From: Streptomyces sp. 130
GTDB taxonomy: Bacteria > Actinomycetota > Actinomycetes > Streptomycetales > Streptomycetaceae
Assembly (NCBI RefSeq): GCF_007096885.1
Contig: NZ_VJNO01000007.1
Location: forward strand, 1-64,000
Direction of reading: 5' to 3'
DNA length: 64,000 nt
Below the pieces are notes generated by a model. It made no database searches and had not been told where the DNA came from. It worked only from the letters and a program-made list of their open reading frames with translations. This document shows, one piece after another, positions 1 through 10,224 of this stretch. The first letter of the stretch is position 1, and each line of letters begins with the position of its first letter. The position numbers and the translations under genes were made by a program.

Positions 1-150
<150 letters not shown>

Positions 151-164
151 GTGGCCCGGCCGGG

Positions 165-785
165 CTACTCGAAACGCGAGGTGTCGCCGGCTCCCCGCCG
201 TACGATCTCCAGCTCGCCGCCGGAGAAGTCGATGACCGTCGTCGGCTCCGTACCGCAGTCGCCGGAGTCGAGGACGATGTCCACCTGGTGGTCCAGGCGC
301 TCCTTGATCTCCCAGCCCTGGGTGAGGGGTTCGGCCTCGTCGGGCAGCAACAGGGTGCTGGAGAGCAGCGGTTCGCCCAGCTCACCCAGGAGTGCCTGCA
401 CGACCGGGTGGTCCGGGATGCGGACGCCGACGGTCTTCTTCTTGGGGTGCAGCAGCTGGCGCGGCACCTCCTTCGTGGCGGGCAGGATGAACGTGTACTG
501 TCCGGGCGTCGACGCCTTGACCGTGCGGAACACGTCGTTGTCGATGTGCACGAACTGCCCGAGCTGGGCGAAGTTCTGGCACATCAGCGTGAAGTGGTGG
601 CGGTCGTCGAGGTCGCGGATCGCCCGGATGCGGGCGAGACCGTCCCGGCTGCCGAGCTGACACCCGAGTGCGTAGCAGGAGTCCGTCGGATACGCGACGA
701 GCGACCCGGAGCGGATGCTTTCGGCCACGTTGGTGATGGTGCGCTGCTGGGGATTTTCGGGGTGTACGTCGAAATACTTCGCCAT
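165..785 (-). CDS. Sua5/YciO/YrdC-family protein (threonylcarbamoyl-AMP synthase-like)
   Basis: This 206-residue protein has the compact single-domain size of the YrdC/YciO fold. It opens with a short strand region (DVHPENPQQRTI) and then the typical AYPTDSCYALGC nucleotide-binding stretch at residues 32-43. The family makes threonylcarbamoyl-AMP for the universal tRNA t6A37 modification. The C-terminal substrate motif reads SSTLLLP where true TsaC enzymes carry S-x-N, so the protein fits the YciO subgroup, whose role is less settled. It is transcribed divergently from the MarR gene, with a 13-bp palindrome between them, so the two may share control. Family assignment is firm; the exact activity is inferred. 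Confidence 0.85.
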   Translation of the reverse strand: MAKYFDVHPENPQQRTITNVAESIRSGSLVAYPTDSCYALGCQLGSRDGLARIRAIRDLDDRHHFTLMCQNFAQLGQFVHIDNDVFRTVKASTPGQYTFILPATKEVPRQLLHPKKKTVGVRIPDHPVVQALLGELGEPLLSSTLLLPDEAEPLTQGWEIKERLDHQVDIVLDSGDCGTEPTTVIDFSGGELEIVRRGAGDTSRFE

Positions 786-909
786 CCGGCGAGTCTACGG
801 CGGGCGGGCGGACGGTTCCCGTCACGGCGGAGTGTCCGGGCCGGGGGCGGGCAGGACAACCGGTTCGAGTGGTGGCCGCCGTCCGAACCCGCCGGGGCCC
901 GCGCGGGTG

Positions 910-964
910 TGTGCACGATGCACGATACATGCATCGTGCACATATTCCGTGGTATATGTGTACA
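910..964. promoter_or_regulatory. Overlapping palindromes between yciO-like and marR genes (probable MarR operator)
   Basis: A perfect 13-bp inverted repeat, TGTGCACGATGCA at 910-922 and its complement at 930-942, has a 7-bp spacer. A second imperfect dyad starts inside it: GTGCACATAT at 936-945 pairs with 954-963 with one mismatch. The stretch is AT-richer than its surroundings and lies 54-108 bp upstream of the MarR gene, in the divergent intergenic region 786-1017. MarR proteins usually bind such palindromes as dimers and repress themselves and the neighbouring gene. The symmetry is seen directly; the ligand regulator is inferred. Confidence 0.6.
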
Positions 965-1017
965 GAGAGGTCGCCGTCCCGGCGGGGGAGGCGCACCGCA
1001 GTCGTAGGGAGCCGTGC

Positions 1018-1464
1018 GTGGACATGCCTGTGGACCGGATCGAGTTCGAGACGATGCTGCTCGGCCGGCACATGAGCCTGCTCACCTCGCGCGGCGACGG
1101 GCGGCTCGACCGGAGCGCGTACATCCTCCTCAGCCGCATCCGGGCCCAGGGGCCCATGTCGATCGGCCAGCTGCACGACGCCTTCGGCCTCGACACCTCG
1201 ACGCTGAACCGGCAGACCGCCGCGATGCTCCGGGCCGGTGTGGTCGACCGCATCGCCGACCCGGACGGCGGCATCGCGCGCAAGTTCGTCATCACGGACG
1301 AGGGCGAGCGCCGCCTCGACAAGGACCGCGCCGAGAACCGCGAGGGCCTGCTGCGGGTCCTCGCCGAGTGGACCCCGCAGGAGGCCGCCCGTTTCGCCGA
1401 CGACCTGGCCCGGCTCAACCGCGACATCGAACGCCTCGACGGCAGGCCCTGGCCGCGCGACTGA
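1018..1464 (+). CDS. MarR-family transcriptional regulator
   Basis: About 148 residues with the one-domain winged-helix layout of MarR. An N-terminal dimerisation helix (DRIEFETMLLGRHMSLL) is followed by the HTH: GPMSIGQLHDAFGLDTSTLNRQTAAML is the recognition part, and DPDGGIARKFVITDEG forms the wing. A C-terminal helix carries many Arg and Glu residues. The GTG at 1018 is preceded by AGGGAG at 1006-1011 with 6-bp spacing; an ATG at 1024 would be 12 bp away. It is divergent from the YciO-like gene and probably autoregulates through the palindromes at 910-964. The effector cannot be read from the sequence. Confidence 0.88.
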   Translation: MDMPVDRIEFETMLLGRHMSLLTSRGDGRLDRSAYILLSRIRAQGPMSIGQLHDAFGLDTSTLNRQTAAMLRAGVVDRIADPDGGIARKFVITDEGERRLDKDRAENREGLLRVLAEWTPQEAARFADDLARLNRDIERLDGRPWPRD

Positions 1465-1630
1465 GCCGTACGGCGGACCCGGCGTCCGCGGCGTGAAGCG
1501 GAGCTGCGGGCCCGCTTAAGAAAACCTCGATGGACCTGGGGCGCGGGGTACGGCAGATTTCTCCGTGACGGCGGAGGATGGTGCGCGGCAGCCGGTGCGA
1601 GCGCGCTGCCACGCCGTCCCCCTCATCCTT

Positions 1631-1672
1631 CCCCGGGCCGCAGGCTTCCTCAGGCATGCCCCCGGCCCGGGG
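1631..1672 (+). promoter_or_regulatory. Inverted repeat in the tdh 5' leader
   Basis: CCCCGGGCCG at 1631-1640 is perfectly complementary to 1663-1672 across a 22-nt loop and ends 30 nt before the tdh start. No T-tract follows. It could be the terminator of the MarR gene or a leader hairpin of tdh. The rest of the 237-bp gap 1465-1701 shows only an AT-richer patch (CTTAAGAAAA) near 1516-1525 that may mark a promoter. Confidence 0.4.
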
Positions 1673-1701
1673 AACTCAACGCCGTACAGGGAGCCGCAGC
1701 C

Positions 1702-2730
1702 GTGAAGGCACTCGTGAAGCAGAAGGCCGAGCCCGGACTCTGGCTGATGGACGTCCCCGAGCCCGAGACCGGCCCCGGCGACGTACTGATCAAGGTCCTG
1801 CGCACCGGTATCTGCGGGACCGACCTGCACATCCGCAACTACGACGGCTGGGCGCAGCAGGCCATCAGCACCCCGCTCGTCCTCGGCCACGAGTTCGTCG
1901 GCGAGGTCGCCGCGATCGGCGCGGACGTCGTCGACATCGCCGTCGGCGACCTGGTCAGCGGCGAGGGCCACCTCGTCTGCGGCAAGTGCCGCAACTGCCT
2001 GGCCGGCCGCCGACACCTCTGCCGCTCGACGCTGGGCCTCGGCGTCGGCCGCGACGGCGCCTTCGCCGAGTACGTCGCGCTGCCCGCGTCCAACGTGTGG
2101 GTGCACCGGGTCCCCGTCGACCTCGACATCGCCGCGATCTTCGACCCGTTCGGCAACGCCGTGCACACCGCGCTGTCCTTCCCGCTGGTCGGCGAGGACG
2201 TCCTGATCACCGGCGCGGGCCCGATCGGCATCATGGCCGCCGCCGTCGCCAAGCACGCCGGCGCCCGCAACGTCGTCATCACCGACGTCAGCGAGGCCCG
2301 CCTGGAGCTGGCCCGCAAGGTCGGCGTCAGCCTGGCGCTCAACGTCGCCGACGCCACCATCGCCGACGGCCAGAAGGAGCTGGGCCTGCGCGAGGGCTTC
2401 GACATCGGCCTGGAGATGTCCGGCCGCCCCGAGGCGATGCGCGACATGATCGCGAACATGACGCACGGCGGCCGGATCGCCATGCTCGGACTCCCCGCCG
2501 AGGAGTTCGCCGTGGACTGGGCCCGGATCGTCACCTCGATGATCACGGTCAAGGGCATCTACGGCCGCGAGATGTACGAGACCTGGTACGCCATGTCCGT
2601 CCTGCTGGAGGGCGGCCTCGACCTCGCCCCCGTGATCACCGGCCGCTACGGCTACCGCGACTTCGAGGCGGCCTTCGACGACGCGGCGAGCGGGCGCGGC
2701 GGCAAGGTCATCCTCGACTGGACCGTCTGA
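1702..2730 (+). CDS. tdh: L-threonine 3-dehydrogenase
   Basis: This zinc-dependent medium-chain dehydrogenase oxidises L-threonine to 2-amino-3-ketobutyrate with NAD+. The 342 residues match the family length. Catalytic zinc ligands are C38 (GICGTD) and the H63-E64 pair of GHE. The structural zinc cysteines are C93, C96, C99 and C107. The Rossmann glycine motif [10 protein letters not shown] follows at about residue 170. The GTG start has AGGGAG 8 bp upstream. It sits 27 bp ahead of kbl, which uses its unstable product, so the pair forms the classic threonine-to-glycine operon. Confidence 0.95.
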   Translation: MKALVKQKAEPGLWLMDVPEPETGPGDVLIKVLRTGICGTDLHIRNYDGWAQQAISTPLVLGHEFVGEVAAIGADVVDIAVGDLVSGEGHLVCGKCRNCLAGRRHLCRSTLGLGVGRDGAFAEYVALPASNVWVHRVPVDLDIAAIFDPFGNAVHTALSFPLVGEDVLITGAGPIGIMAAAVAKHAGARNVVITDVSEARLELARKVGVSLALNVADATIADGQKELGLREGFDIGLEMSGRPEAMRDMIANMTHGGRIAMLGLPAEEFAVDWARIVTSMITVKGIYGREMYETWYAMSVLLEGGLDLAPVITGRYGYRDFEAAFDDAASGRGGKVILDWTV

Positions 2731-2757
2731 CCTCCTCACCTCTTTAAGGAATCCGGC

Positions 2758-3951
<1,194 letters not shown>

Positions 3952-3957
3952 GGGGCG

Positions 3958-4006
3958 GTCCCAGGACGGTCGCGGGGGCGGTCAGGGCGCCCCCGCGCCC
4001 TGGGAC
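3958..4006 (+). terminator. Compound hairpin terminator after kbl
   Basis: An outer 8-bp stem (GTCCCAGG at 3958-3965 with 3999-4006) encloses a perfect 10-bp GC stem (CGCGGGGGCG at 3971-3980 with 3988-3997). It lies directly after kbl and only 10 bp before the LysR start, so its distal edge overlaps the presumed LysR promoter. Confidence 0.65.
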
Positions 4007-4016
4007 AATAGGTCGC

Positions 4017-4916
4017 ATGATCGATGCCCGGCGGCTGCGCGTCCTGCGCGCCGTGGCGGACCACGGCACGGTGACCGCCGCGGCCGCCGCCCTGTACCTG
4101 ACCCCGTCCGCCGTCTCCCAGCAGCTCGCCGCCCTGGAGCAGGAGACCGGCCACCGGCTGGTCGAGCGCGGCTCGCGCGGGGCCAGGCTCACCCCGGCCG
4201 GCGAGATCCTGCTCACCCACACCAACGCGGTCCTGGCCCAGCTGGAACGGGCGGAGGCCGAGCTCGCCGCGTACGGCTCGGGCGAGGCCGGTACGGTCAC
4301 GGTCGCCGCGTTCGCCACCGGCATCGGGCTGGTGCTCGCCCCCGCCATCGCCGCGCTCGGCCGGACCGCCCCCGGCATCAAGGTCCGCGTCCAGGACGCC
4401 GAGGGCGACGCGAGCGTCCCGATGGTCCTGGACCGCCAGGTCGATGTGGCCGTCGCCGTCGAATACCGGGGCGCCCCGGGCGAGGACGACCGCCGGCTCA
4501 CCCGCGTCCCCCTCTATTCGGAACCGTTCGACGCGGTGCTCCCGGTGGGCCACCGGCTGGCCGGCCAGGAGCAGGTGGCCGTCGCCGAACTGGCCAAGGA
4601 CGCCTGGATCGGGCCCTACCCCGGCAACCCCTGCCACGACGTGGTGGTCCTGGCCTGCGAGTACGCCGGATTCGCCCCGAACCTCGAACACTCCTCGGAC
4701 GACTTCCACGCGGTCGTCGCCCTCGCCGGCGCCGCCGCCGGGGTGGCCCTGGTGCCGCGCACCGCGCTCCAGGGCATGCCGCTGACCGGTGTGGTGGTCC
4801 GCCCGGTGCGCGGGAGCGCCCCGACCCGCCGGGTCTTCGCGGCGGTGCGCCGGGGCGCGGAGGCCCACCCGCTGATCGCACCGGTCCTGGACGCGCTGGC
4901 GGGCGCGGCGGGCTGA
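4017..4916 (+). CDS. LysR-family transcriptional regulator
   Basis: A 299-residue regulator. The winged HTH covers residues 1-60 (IDARRLRVLRAVADHGTVTA, then TPSAVSQQLAALEQETG). The C-terminal periplasmic-binding-like effector domain runs from about residue 90 (GTVTVAAFATGIGLVLAP). There is no Shine-Dalgarno. A GACAAT hexamer at 4004-4009 ends 7 nt before the ATG, which suggests a leaderless transcript. LysR genes often control a neighbour, here either tdh-kbl or the downstream peptidase, but nothing in the sequence decides between them. Confidence 0.88.
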   Translation: MIDARRLRVLRAVADHGTVTAAAAALYLTPSAVSQQLAALEQETGHRLVERGSRGARLTPAGEILLTHTNAVLAQLERAEAELAAYGSGEAGTVTVAAFATGIGLVLAPAIAALGRTAPGIKVRVQDAEGDASVPMVLDRQVDVAVAVEYRGAPGEDDRRLTRVPLYSEPFDAVLPVGHRLAGQEQVAVAELAKDAWIGPYPGNPCHDVVVLACEYAGFAPNLEHSSDDFHAVVALAGAAAGVALVPRTALQGMPLTGVVVRPVRGSAPTRRVFAAVRRGAEAHPLIAPVLDALAGAAG

Positions 4917-5051
4917 AGGGGTCCAGGCCGGCCGCGACCGTGCCGGCCTCGTCGTCCGGGAAGGCCCGGGCCCCGTCCCCCGACCCGCTCGCGCTCGCAC
5001 CGGCGGGCGGGCAGGATGGGAGGGCCTTTCCGCGCCGTCAGGAGGACCCGC

Positions 5052-6179
5052 ATGCCCACGAACCAGCCCGCGCCCTTCACCGCCGACGACTACCGGGCCA
5101 GGATGGCGCGGGCGGGCGAGAGCGCCGCCGCGGCCGGGCTCGCCGGGGTGCTGGTCGCACCGGGGCCCGACATGGTCCACCTCACGGGCTACGCGCCGCC
5201 CGCCGACACCGAACGCCTCACCCTCCTCGTGATCGCGGCGGACCGGGACCCCGTGCTCGTCGTGCCGACGCTGGAGGCACCGGACGCGGAGAAGGCCGTC
5301 GGCGCCCCCGCCCTGACCCTGCGCGACTGGACGGACGGCAAGGACCCGTACGAGGTCACCGCGCCGCTGCTGGACGAGCGGGGCCGGTTCGGGATCAGCG
5401 ACAACGCCTGGGCGATGCACCTCCTCGGCCTCCAGCAGCGCCTGCCCGGCACTTCGTACGCCTCGCTCACCCAGGCGCTGCCGATGCTGCGCGCGGTGAA
5501 GGACGCCCACGAGCTGGCACGGCTGGCCGCCGCCGGGGCCGCCGCCGACGCCGCGTACGAGGAGATCCTGAAGGTCCGCTTCTCGGGGCGCAAGGAGACC
5601 GACGTCGCCGCGGACCTGGCCCGGCTCCTCACCGAGCACGGGCACTCCCAGGTCGACTTCACCGTCGTCGGCTCCGGCCCCAACGGCGCCAACCCGCACC
5701 ACGAGGCGGGGAGCCGCACCATCGAGCACGGCGACATGGTCGTCCTCGACTTCGGCGGCCTCATGCACGGCTACGGCTCCGACACCTCCCGTACCGTCCA
5801 CGTCGGCGAACCCACCGCCGAGGAGCAGCGGGTCCACGACATCGTGCGCGAGGCGCAGGAGGCGGGCTGCGCCGCGGTGCGCCCCGGAGTCGCCTGCCAG
5901 GAGATCGACCGGGCCGCCCGCGCGGTCATCACCGAATTCGGTTACGGGGAACGCTTCATCCACCGCACCGGCCACGGCATCGGCGTCACCACCCACGAAC
6001 CGCCGTACATGATCGAGGGCGAGGAGCAGCCGCTCGTGCCCGGCATGTGCTTCTCGGTGGAGCCCGGCATCTATCTGCCGGGCCGGTTCGGCGTCCGCAT
6101 CGAGGACATCGTGACCGTCACCGAGGACGGCGGGCGCCGCCTCAACGCCACCGCCCGCGAACTCGCGATCGTCGAGTAG
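5052..6179 (+). CDS. M24-family metallopeptidase (Xaa-Pro aminopeptidase/prolidase type)
   Basis: About 375 residues. The N-terminal creatinase/prolidase domain (to about residue 145) is followed by the pita-bread catalytic domain. The metal ligands are visible in order: two Asp in LDFGGLMHGYGSDTSRT, His in HRTGHGIGVTTHE, Glu in SVEPGIYLPG and Glu in VRIEDIVTV. The enzyme would cleave X-Pro dipeptides or N-terminal residues before proline in the cytoplasm. The ATG at 5052 is preferred because AGGAGG at 5040-5045 lies 6 bp upstream. No signal peptide is seen. Confidence 0.88.
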   Translation: MPTNQPAPFTADDYRARMARAGESAAAAGLAGVLVAPGPDMVHLTGYAPPADTERLTLLVIAADRDPVLVVPTLEAPDAEKAVGAPALTLRDWTDGKDPYEVTAPLLDERGRFGISDNAWAMHLLGLQQRLPGTSYASLTQALPMLRAVKDAHELARLAAAGAAADAAYEEILKVRFSGRKETDVAADLARLLTEHGHSQVDFTVVGSGPNGANPHHEAGSRTIEHGDMVVLDFGGLMHGYGSDTSRTVHVGEPTAEEQRVHDIVREAQEAGCAAVRPGVACQEIDRAARAVITEFGYGERFIHRTGHGIGVTTHEPPYMIEGEEQPLVPGMCFSVEPGIYLPGRFGVRIEDIVTVTEDGGRRLNATARELAIVE

Positions 6180-6192
6180 GAGAGGCGGCCGG

Positions 6193-7953
6193 TCAGTCGT
6201 CGGAGAGGACCACGCAGGACTCCGGCGGCAGGTGCAGCGTCCCGTCAGGACCGGGCGGGTCCACCGGCAGCCACGCGGCGAGCACCCGGCCCGGGCCGCC
6301 CCGGTGCCGCCCGTTGCCCAGCGGGATCGCGGCCGGCTCCGCGTTCAGGTTGACCGCGATCCGCAGGTCGCCCCGGCGCACCGCGAGCCACCGCGCCCCG
6401 TCGTCGTACGCCGCCTTGACGCTCGCCAGGTCCGGGTCGCGCAGGTCCGGCAGGGTGCGGCGCAGGGCGATCAGCTCGCGGTACCAGGCGAGCAGCCGGG
6501 CGTGCGGCTCGCGGCCCGGCTCGTCCCAGTCCAGGCAGGAGCGGGCCCGGGTGGCCGGGTCCTGCGGGTCCGGGATCTCCTCCTCGGCCCAGCCGTGCGC
6601 CCCGAACTCCCGCCGCCTGCCCGTGCGTACGGCCTCCGCCAGCTCCGGGTCCGTGTGGTCGGTGAAGAACTGCCACGGGGTGCGGGCGCCCCACTCCTCG
6701 CCCATGAACAGCATCGGCGTGAAGGGGCCGGTCAGCACGAGGGCCGCCGCGCAGGCCAGCAGCCCGGGGGAGAGGGAGGCGGCGAGCCGGTCGCCGAGGG
6801 CCCGGTTGCCGATCTGGTCGTGGGTCTGGGCGTATCCCACGAAGCGGTGGGCGGCGCTGCGGGTGACGTCGACGGGGCGGCCGTGCGTACGGCCCCGGAA
6901 GCTGGAATACGTGCCGTTGTGGAAGAAGGCGCTCGTCATCGTCTTGGCGAGCCCGGCCAGCGGGGCGGTCGCGAAGTCCGCGTAGTACCCCTGGGACTCG
7001 CCGGTGAGCGCGGTGTGCAGGCAGTGGTGGAAGTCGTCGTTCCACTGCGCGTGCAGCCCGAGCCCGCCCTCCGCGCGCGGGGTCGTGGTGCGCGGGTCGC
7101 ACAGATCGGACTCGGCGATCAGCGGCAGCGGGCGCCCCAGCTCGGCGGAGAGCGCGTCGGCCGCCGCGGACAGCTCCTCCAGATACGTCAGCGCCCGGGT
7201 GTCGGCCAGGGCGTGCACCGCGTCGAGCCGCAGCCCGTCGAGCCGGTAGTCGCGCAGCCAGGCGAGCGCGCTGCCCAGCAGGTACGCCCGCACCTCGTCG
7301 GAGCCCGGCGCGTCCAGGTTGACCGCCGCGCCCCACGGGGTGTGGTGCGTTTCGGTGAAGTACGGGCCGAACACGGGGAGGTAGTTCCCGGACGGGCCCA
7401 GATGGTTGTGGACGACGTCCAGCACGACGGCCAGCCCGAGACCGTGCGCCGTGTCGACGAAGCGCTTGAGCCCTTCCGGCCCGCCGTACGGCTCGTGGAC
7501 GGCCCACAGCGACACGCCCTCGTACCCCCAGCCGTGCACCCCGGGGAACGGGCAGACCGGCATCAGCGACACATGGGTGATGCCCAGCTCCGCGAGATGC
7601 CCGAGCCGGGCCGCCGCCGCGTCGAACGTGCCCTCGTCCGTGAACGTGCCGATGTGCAGCTCGTAGAGGACCGCGCCCGGCAGCTCGCGCCCCGCCCACT
7701 GCGAGCGCCAGGGGTACGCGTCGTGGTCGACCACCGCCGACTCGCCGTGGGGGCCGTCCGGCTGGCGGCGCGAGCGGGGGTCGGGGCGCACCGGACCGCC
7801 GTCCAGGGCGAAACCGTACCGGTCGCCGTCCACCGCCTCCGCCTCGGCGGTCCACCATCCGGGCCGGTCCGGATCGGGCTCCATGGGCCGCAGTCCGCCC
7901 GCCAGCCGCAGCGCGGCCGACCCCGCGTCGGGCGCCCATACCTCGAACAACAT
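6193..7953 (-). CDS. treZ: Malto-oligosyltrehalose trehalohydrolase
   Basis: A GH13 enzyme of about 586 residues that releases trehalose from maltooligosyl-trehalose made by TreY. The N-terminal beta domain (FEVWAPDAGSAALRL) is typical of TreZ. The catalytic barrel carries DVVHNH, GLRLDAVHAL with the nucleophile Asp, LIAESD with the acid Glu, and FVGYAQTHDQIGN. The ATG at 7953 has GAGGGAG just upstream; starting further out would add 15 poorly conserved residues. It is separated by several genes from treY and treX, which lie upstream on the same strand. Confidence 0.93.
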   Translation of the reverse strand: MLFEVWAPDAGSAALRLAGGLRPMEPDPDRPGWWTAEAEAVDGDRYGFALDGGPVRPDPRSRRQPDGPHGESAVVDHDAYPWRSQWAGRELPGAVLYELHIGTFTDEGTFDAAAARLGHLAELGITHVSLMPVCPFPGVHGWGYEGVSLWAVHEPYGGPEGLKRFVDTAHGLGLAVVLDVVHNHLGPSGNYLPVFGPYFTETHHTPWGAAVNLDAPGSDEVRAYLLGSALAWLRDYRLDGLRLDAVHALADTRALTYLEELSAAADALSAELGRPLPLIAESDLCDPRTTTPRAEGGLGLHAQWNDDFHHCLHTALTGESQGYYADFATAPLAGLAKTMTSAFFHNGTYSSFRGRTHGRPVDVTRSAAHRFVGYAQTHDQIGNRALGDRLAASLSPGLLACAAALVLTGPFTPMLFMGEEWGARTPWQFFTDHTDPELAEAVRTGRRREFGAHGWAEEEIPDPQDPATRARSCLDWDEPGREPHARLLAWYRELIALRRTLPDLRDPDLASVKAAYDDGARWLAVRRGDLRIAVNLNAEPAAIPLGNGRHRGGPGRVLAAWLPVDPPGPDGTLHLPPESCVVLSDD

Positions 7954-8022
7954 GCAGCACTCCCTCGCTCCCGGGGCCCGGTCGTCGCCCCGGCCCATCG
8001 TGCTACGGCGGCGAGGCGGCCG

Positions 8023-8979
8023 TCAGCCGTCCCACACCATGTCGAAGGCGCGCTCGAAATTGACGTAGCCCAGCCGGGCGAACGCCTTCGCCATCGGCAC
8101 GTTGCCGACGTCCGTCGCCGCCCGGACGCGCTCCACCCCGTCCTGCGCGGCCAGTATCCGCGTTCCCTCGGCGAGGATGTCGTCGATGTAGCCATGGCCG
8201 CGGTGGGCGGGCAGCACGCCGATGTACGCGATGACCGGGTTGTAGTCGTTACGGGCCGGGATCACGAAGCCGACGGGCTCGCCGTCCGGAAGCTCGGCGG
8301 CACGCCACCATTCCCGGGGCGTCGCGTACCCGGCCAGCTCCTCGTCGTAATGCTTCTCGGCGGCCTGGCGCGGCGTCAGGCCGGAGGCCAGGTCCCGCTG
8401 CCCGTGCGCGTCGAGGGTGCCCTCCATCACCGGCGTCATCAGCGCGAGCAGGTCCTCGCGCCCCGCCAGCGGCCGGAATCGCAGCCGCCCGCTCGCGGCC
8501 GGCACCGCGGTCCCCGCGCGCCACTCCAGGCGCAGCCGCTCCACGAGCATCCGGGCCCCGGTGCGCTCCATGACCCTGATCCGGGCTTCGACGGCCTCGC
8601 GGACGGCCGGGTCCTCGCGCCAGTCGCCCGGCACGAACCGCCCGTACTCGGGGCGCGGCGCACCGGCCGGGACGACGGCGGCGGTCGCCGCCTCGACCAG
8701 CCGCAGCCCGGCCTCCTCGCGCTCGGCGAGGGGCAGCGTGTCGTCCAGGTCGAAGAAGTCGAGCAGCAGCGGTGCCGCGCCGTCCCTGCTCCACCAGGCG
8801 ACCCGCGCCACCACCCGGTCGCCGCGCAGCGCGACCCACATCCATTCCGGACGGCGGCGGCCCGTGGCGAGATCGTCCGCGAGCTCGTGGTCGAGGACGT
8901 AGGGGAGCCGGCGGAAGAGCTCCAGCTCCCCGGGGCCGGTCAGCGGACGGATGGTCAGGTCAAGCGGTGCGTCGGGCAC
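8023..8979 (-). CDS. GNAT-family N-acetyltransferase
   Basis: 318 residues with two GNAT-like halves. The C-terminal half holds the acetyl-CoA signature (AYIGVLPAHRGHGYIDDILAEGTRIL, then VPMAKAFARLGY). The N-terminal half starts PLDLTIRPLTGPGELELFRRLPYVL and looks like a degenerate second GNAT domain. Such tandem proteins acetylate small molecules or peptides; the substrate cannot be told. The start is GTG with GGAG 4 bp upstream. Confidence 0.83.
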   Translation of the reverse strand: MPDAPLDLTIRPLTGPGELELFRRLPYVLDHELADDLATGRRRPEWMWVALRGDRVVARVAWWSRDGAAPLLLDFFDLDDTLPLAEREEAGLRLVEAATAAVVPAGAPRPEYGRFVPGDWREDPAVREAVEARIRVMERTGARMLVERLRLEWRAGTAVPAASGRLRFRPLAGREDLLALMTPVMEGTLDAHGQRDLASGLTPRQAAEKHYDEELAGYATPREWWRAAELPDGEPVGFVIPARNDYNPVIAYIGVLPAHRGHGYIDDILAEGTRILAAQDGVERVRAATDVGNVPMAKAFARLGYVNFERAFDMVWDG

Positions 8980-9144
8980 TGAGCTCCAAGGACGAAGGGG
9001 TGCGTCACGGCGGTCCCCGGACGACAGCGGCCGACCCTAGCAACGTTCCGCGCGGGCCGCCCGCGGTTATCCGGTGCAGGTCAGAGGGGCCGGAAAGCGG
9101 GGTTCTTCTGGACACCCCGGGGCCGTCGGACCGACAATCGAGCC

Positions 9145-9711
9145 GTGACGTCCCCGTTCGAGTACCACACGCCCACCGCGCGCCTGTCCGACGCGCAGCG
9201 CGACCGTGTTCTCGGTGTGCTCCGGGAGGGCGCCGCCCAGGGCAAGCTCTCCCAGGACACCTTCATGCGGCGCATGGAGGTGGCGCTGACGACCAGCCGT
9301 CCCGAGGAGCTGGAAGCCCTCACCAAGGACCTGGAACGCGAAGGCCGTTGGTCGCGGGGGCTGCTGCGTGTCGTCGGCGGGGTGTCCGGCTTTCCCGAGC
9401 GGGTCCGCCGGGCGTGGCGCGCGGAGCGGCTGCCCAAGCTGCTGCTGCCCGCCCCCAGCCCGCACCCCCTGCTCATCGGCCGCGACCCGGGCAACGGACT
9501 GCGGCTCAGCCACGAGACCGTCTCCCGGATGCACGCGGAGCTGACCGCGCACGGCGACCGCTGGCTGCTGCGGGACCTCGGCTCGACCAACGGCACCTGC
9601 GTCAACGGCCAGCGCGTCACCGGCACGGTCCCGGTCCGCGAGGGCGACCAGGTGAGCTTCGGCCGCATGATGTTCCGTCTCTCCGCGCCCACGCTCCGGC
9701 CGCCCGCCTGA
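9145..9711 (+). CDS. DUF1707 and FHA domain protein
   Basis: 188 residues. The first 60 form a DUF1707 module (LSDAQRDRVLGVLREGAAQG through EELEALTKDLERE), common in actinobacterial membrane-associated or regulatory proteins. The C-terminal FHA domain shows the full phosphothreonine-binding set: LIGRDPGNGLRL, ETVSRMHAEL, DLGSTNGTCVNG. It probably reads out Ser/Thr kinase signalling; no kinase gene is adjacent. A GACAAT element at 9133-9138 ends 6 nt before the GTG, so the gene looks leaderless. Confidence 0.9.
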   Translation: MTSPFEYHTPTARLSDAQRDRVLGVLREGAAQGKLSQDTFMRRMEVALTTSRPEELEALTKDLEREGRWSRGLLRVVGGVSGFPERVRRAWRAERLPKLLLPAPSPHPLLIGRDPGNGLRLSHETVSRMHAELTAHGDRWLLRDLGSTNGTCVNGQRVTGTVPVREGDQVSFGRMMFRLSAPTLRPPA

Positions 9712-9720
9712 CGCACCCGC

Positions 9721-10020
9721 TCACGCCCGCTGGTGCAGCCCCCGGCCCGCCAGGGTGAGGAAGGACTCGCCGACCGCCTCGGAGAGCGTCGGGTGCGGGT
9801 GGATGTGCCGGGCGACGTCGAAGGGTTCCGCCTCCCAGCCGACGATCCGCTGGGACTCGGCGATCATCTCCGAGACGTGCGGCCCGACCAGGTGCACGCC
9901 GAGCACCCGCCCGGCCCGTTCCGCGACCACCTTCACCAGGCCGCCCTGCCCGTGCACCATGCCCTTGGCGACCGCGGTCAGCGGCATGGTGTTGACCACC
10001 ACGTCGTGGCCCGCCTCGCG
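9721..10020 (-). pseudogene. C-terminal fragment of dihydrolipoyl dehydrogenase
   Basis: About 100 codons matching only the dimerisation domain of lipoamide dehydrogenase: VVVNTMPLTAVAKG, then the active-site motif HIHPHPTLSEAVGE, with an intact stop. Homology ends abruptly near 10020, just upstream of REAGHDV, and the FAD- and NAD-binding domains are absent. Without them the fragment cannot be an enzyme. It looks like the remnant of a deletion whose other edge may be the plus-strand remnant at 10032. Confidence 0.75.
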
Positions 10021-10031
10021 CGCCGCCGGCG

Positions 10032-10175
10032 GTCTTCTCCCGCGTCCCGCTGACCGGCGCGGCGGCGGCGTTCACCGACCTGCTGGCCGGCATCCGGAGC
10101 ACCGGCGAGGTGCCCCCTTTGTCACCCGGACGGCCGCGCGCCGACTGCGACGCGACCGTTCAGGTGATGCCCTGA
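10032..10175 (+). pseudogene. Possible C-terminal remnant of a zinc-type dehydrogenase
   Basis: This 47-codon open stretch (FSRVPLTGAAAAFTDLLAG, then a divergent tail) has the rhythm of the last helix of medium-chain dehydrogenases, where a PL-x3-AxAF pattern precedes the final strand. It has no plausible start and abuts the truncated lipoamide dehydrogenase on the opposite strand. Identification is weak. The 200-bp stretch 10021-10224 otherwise shows no gene. Confidence 0.25.
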
Positions 10176-10224
10176 GAGGGACCGCGCCGTCCACCGGCGT
10201 ACCGACTCTCCCGGGGGAACCGCC

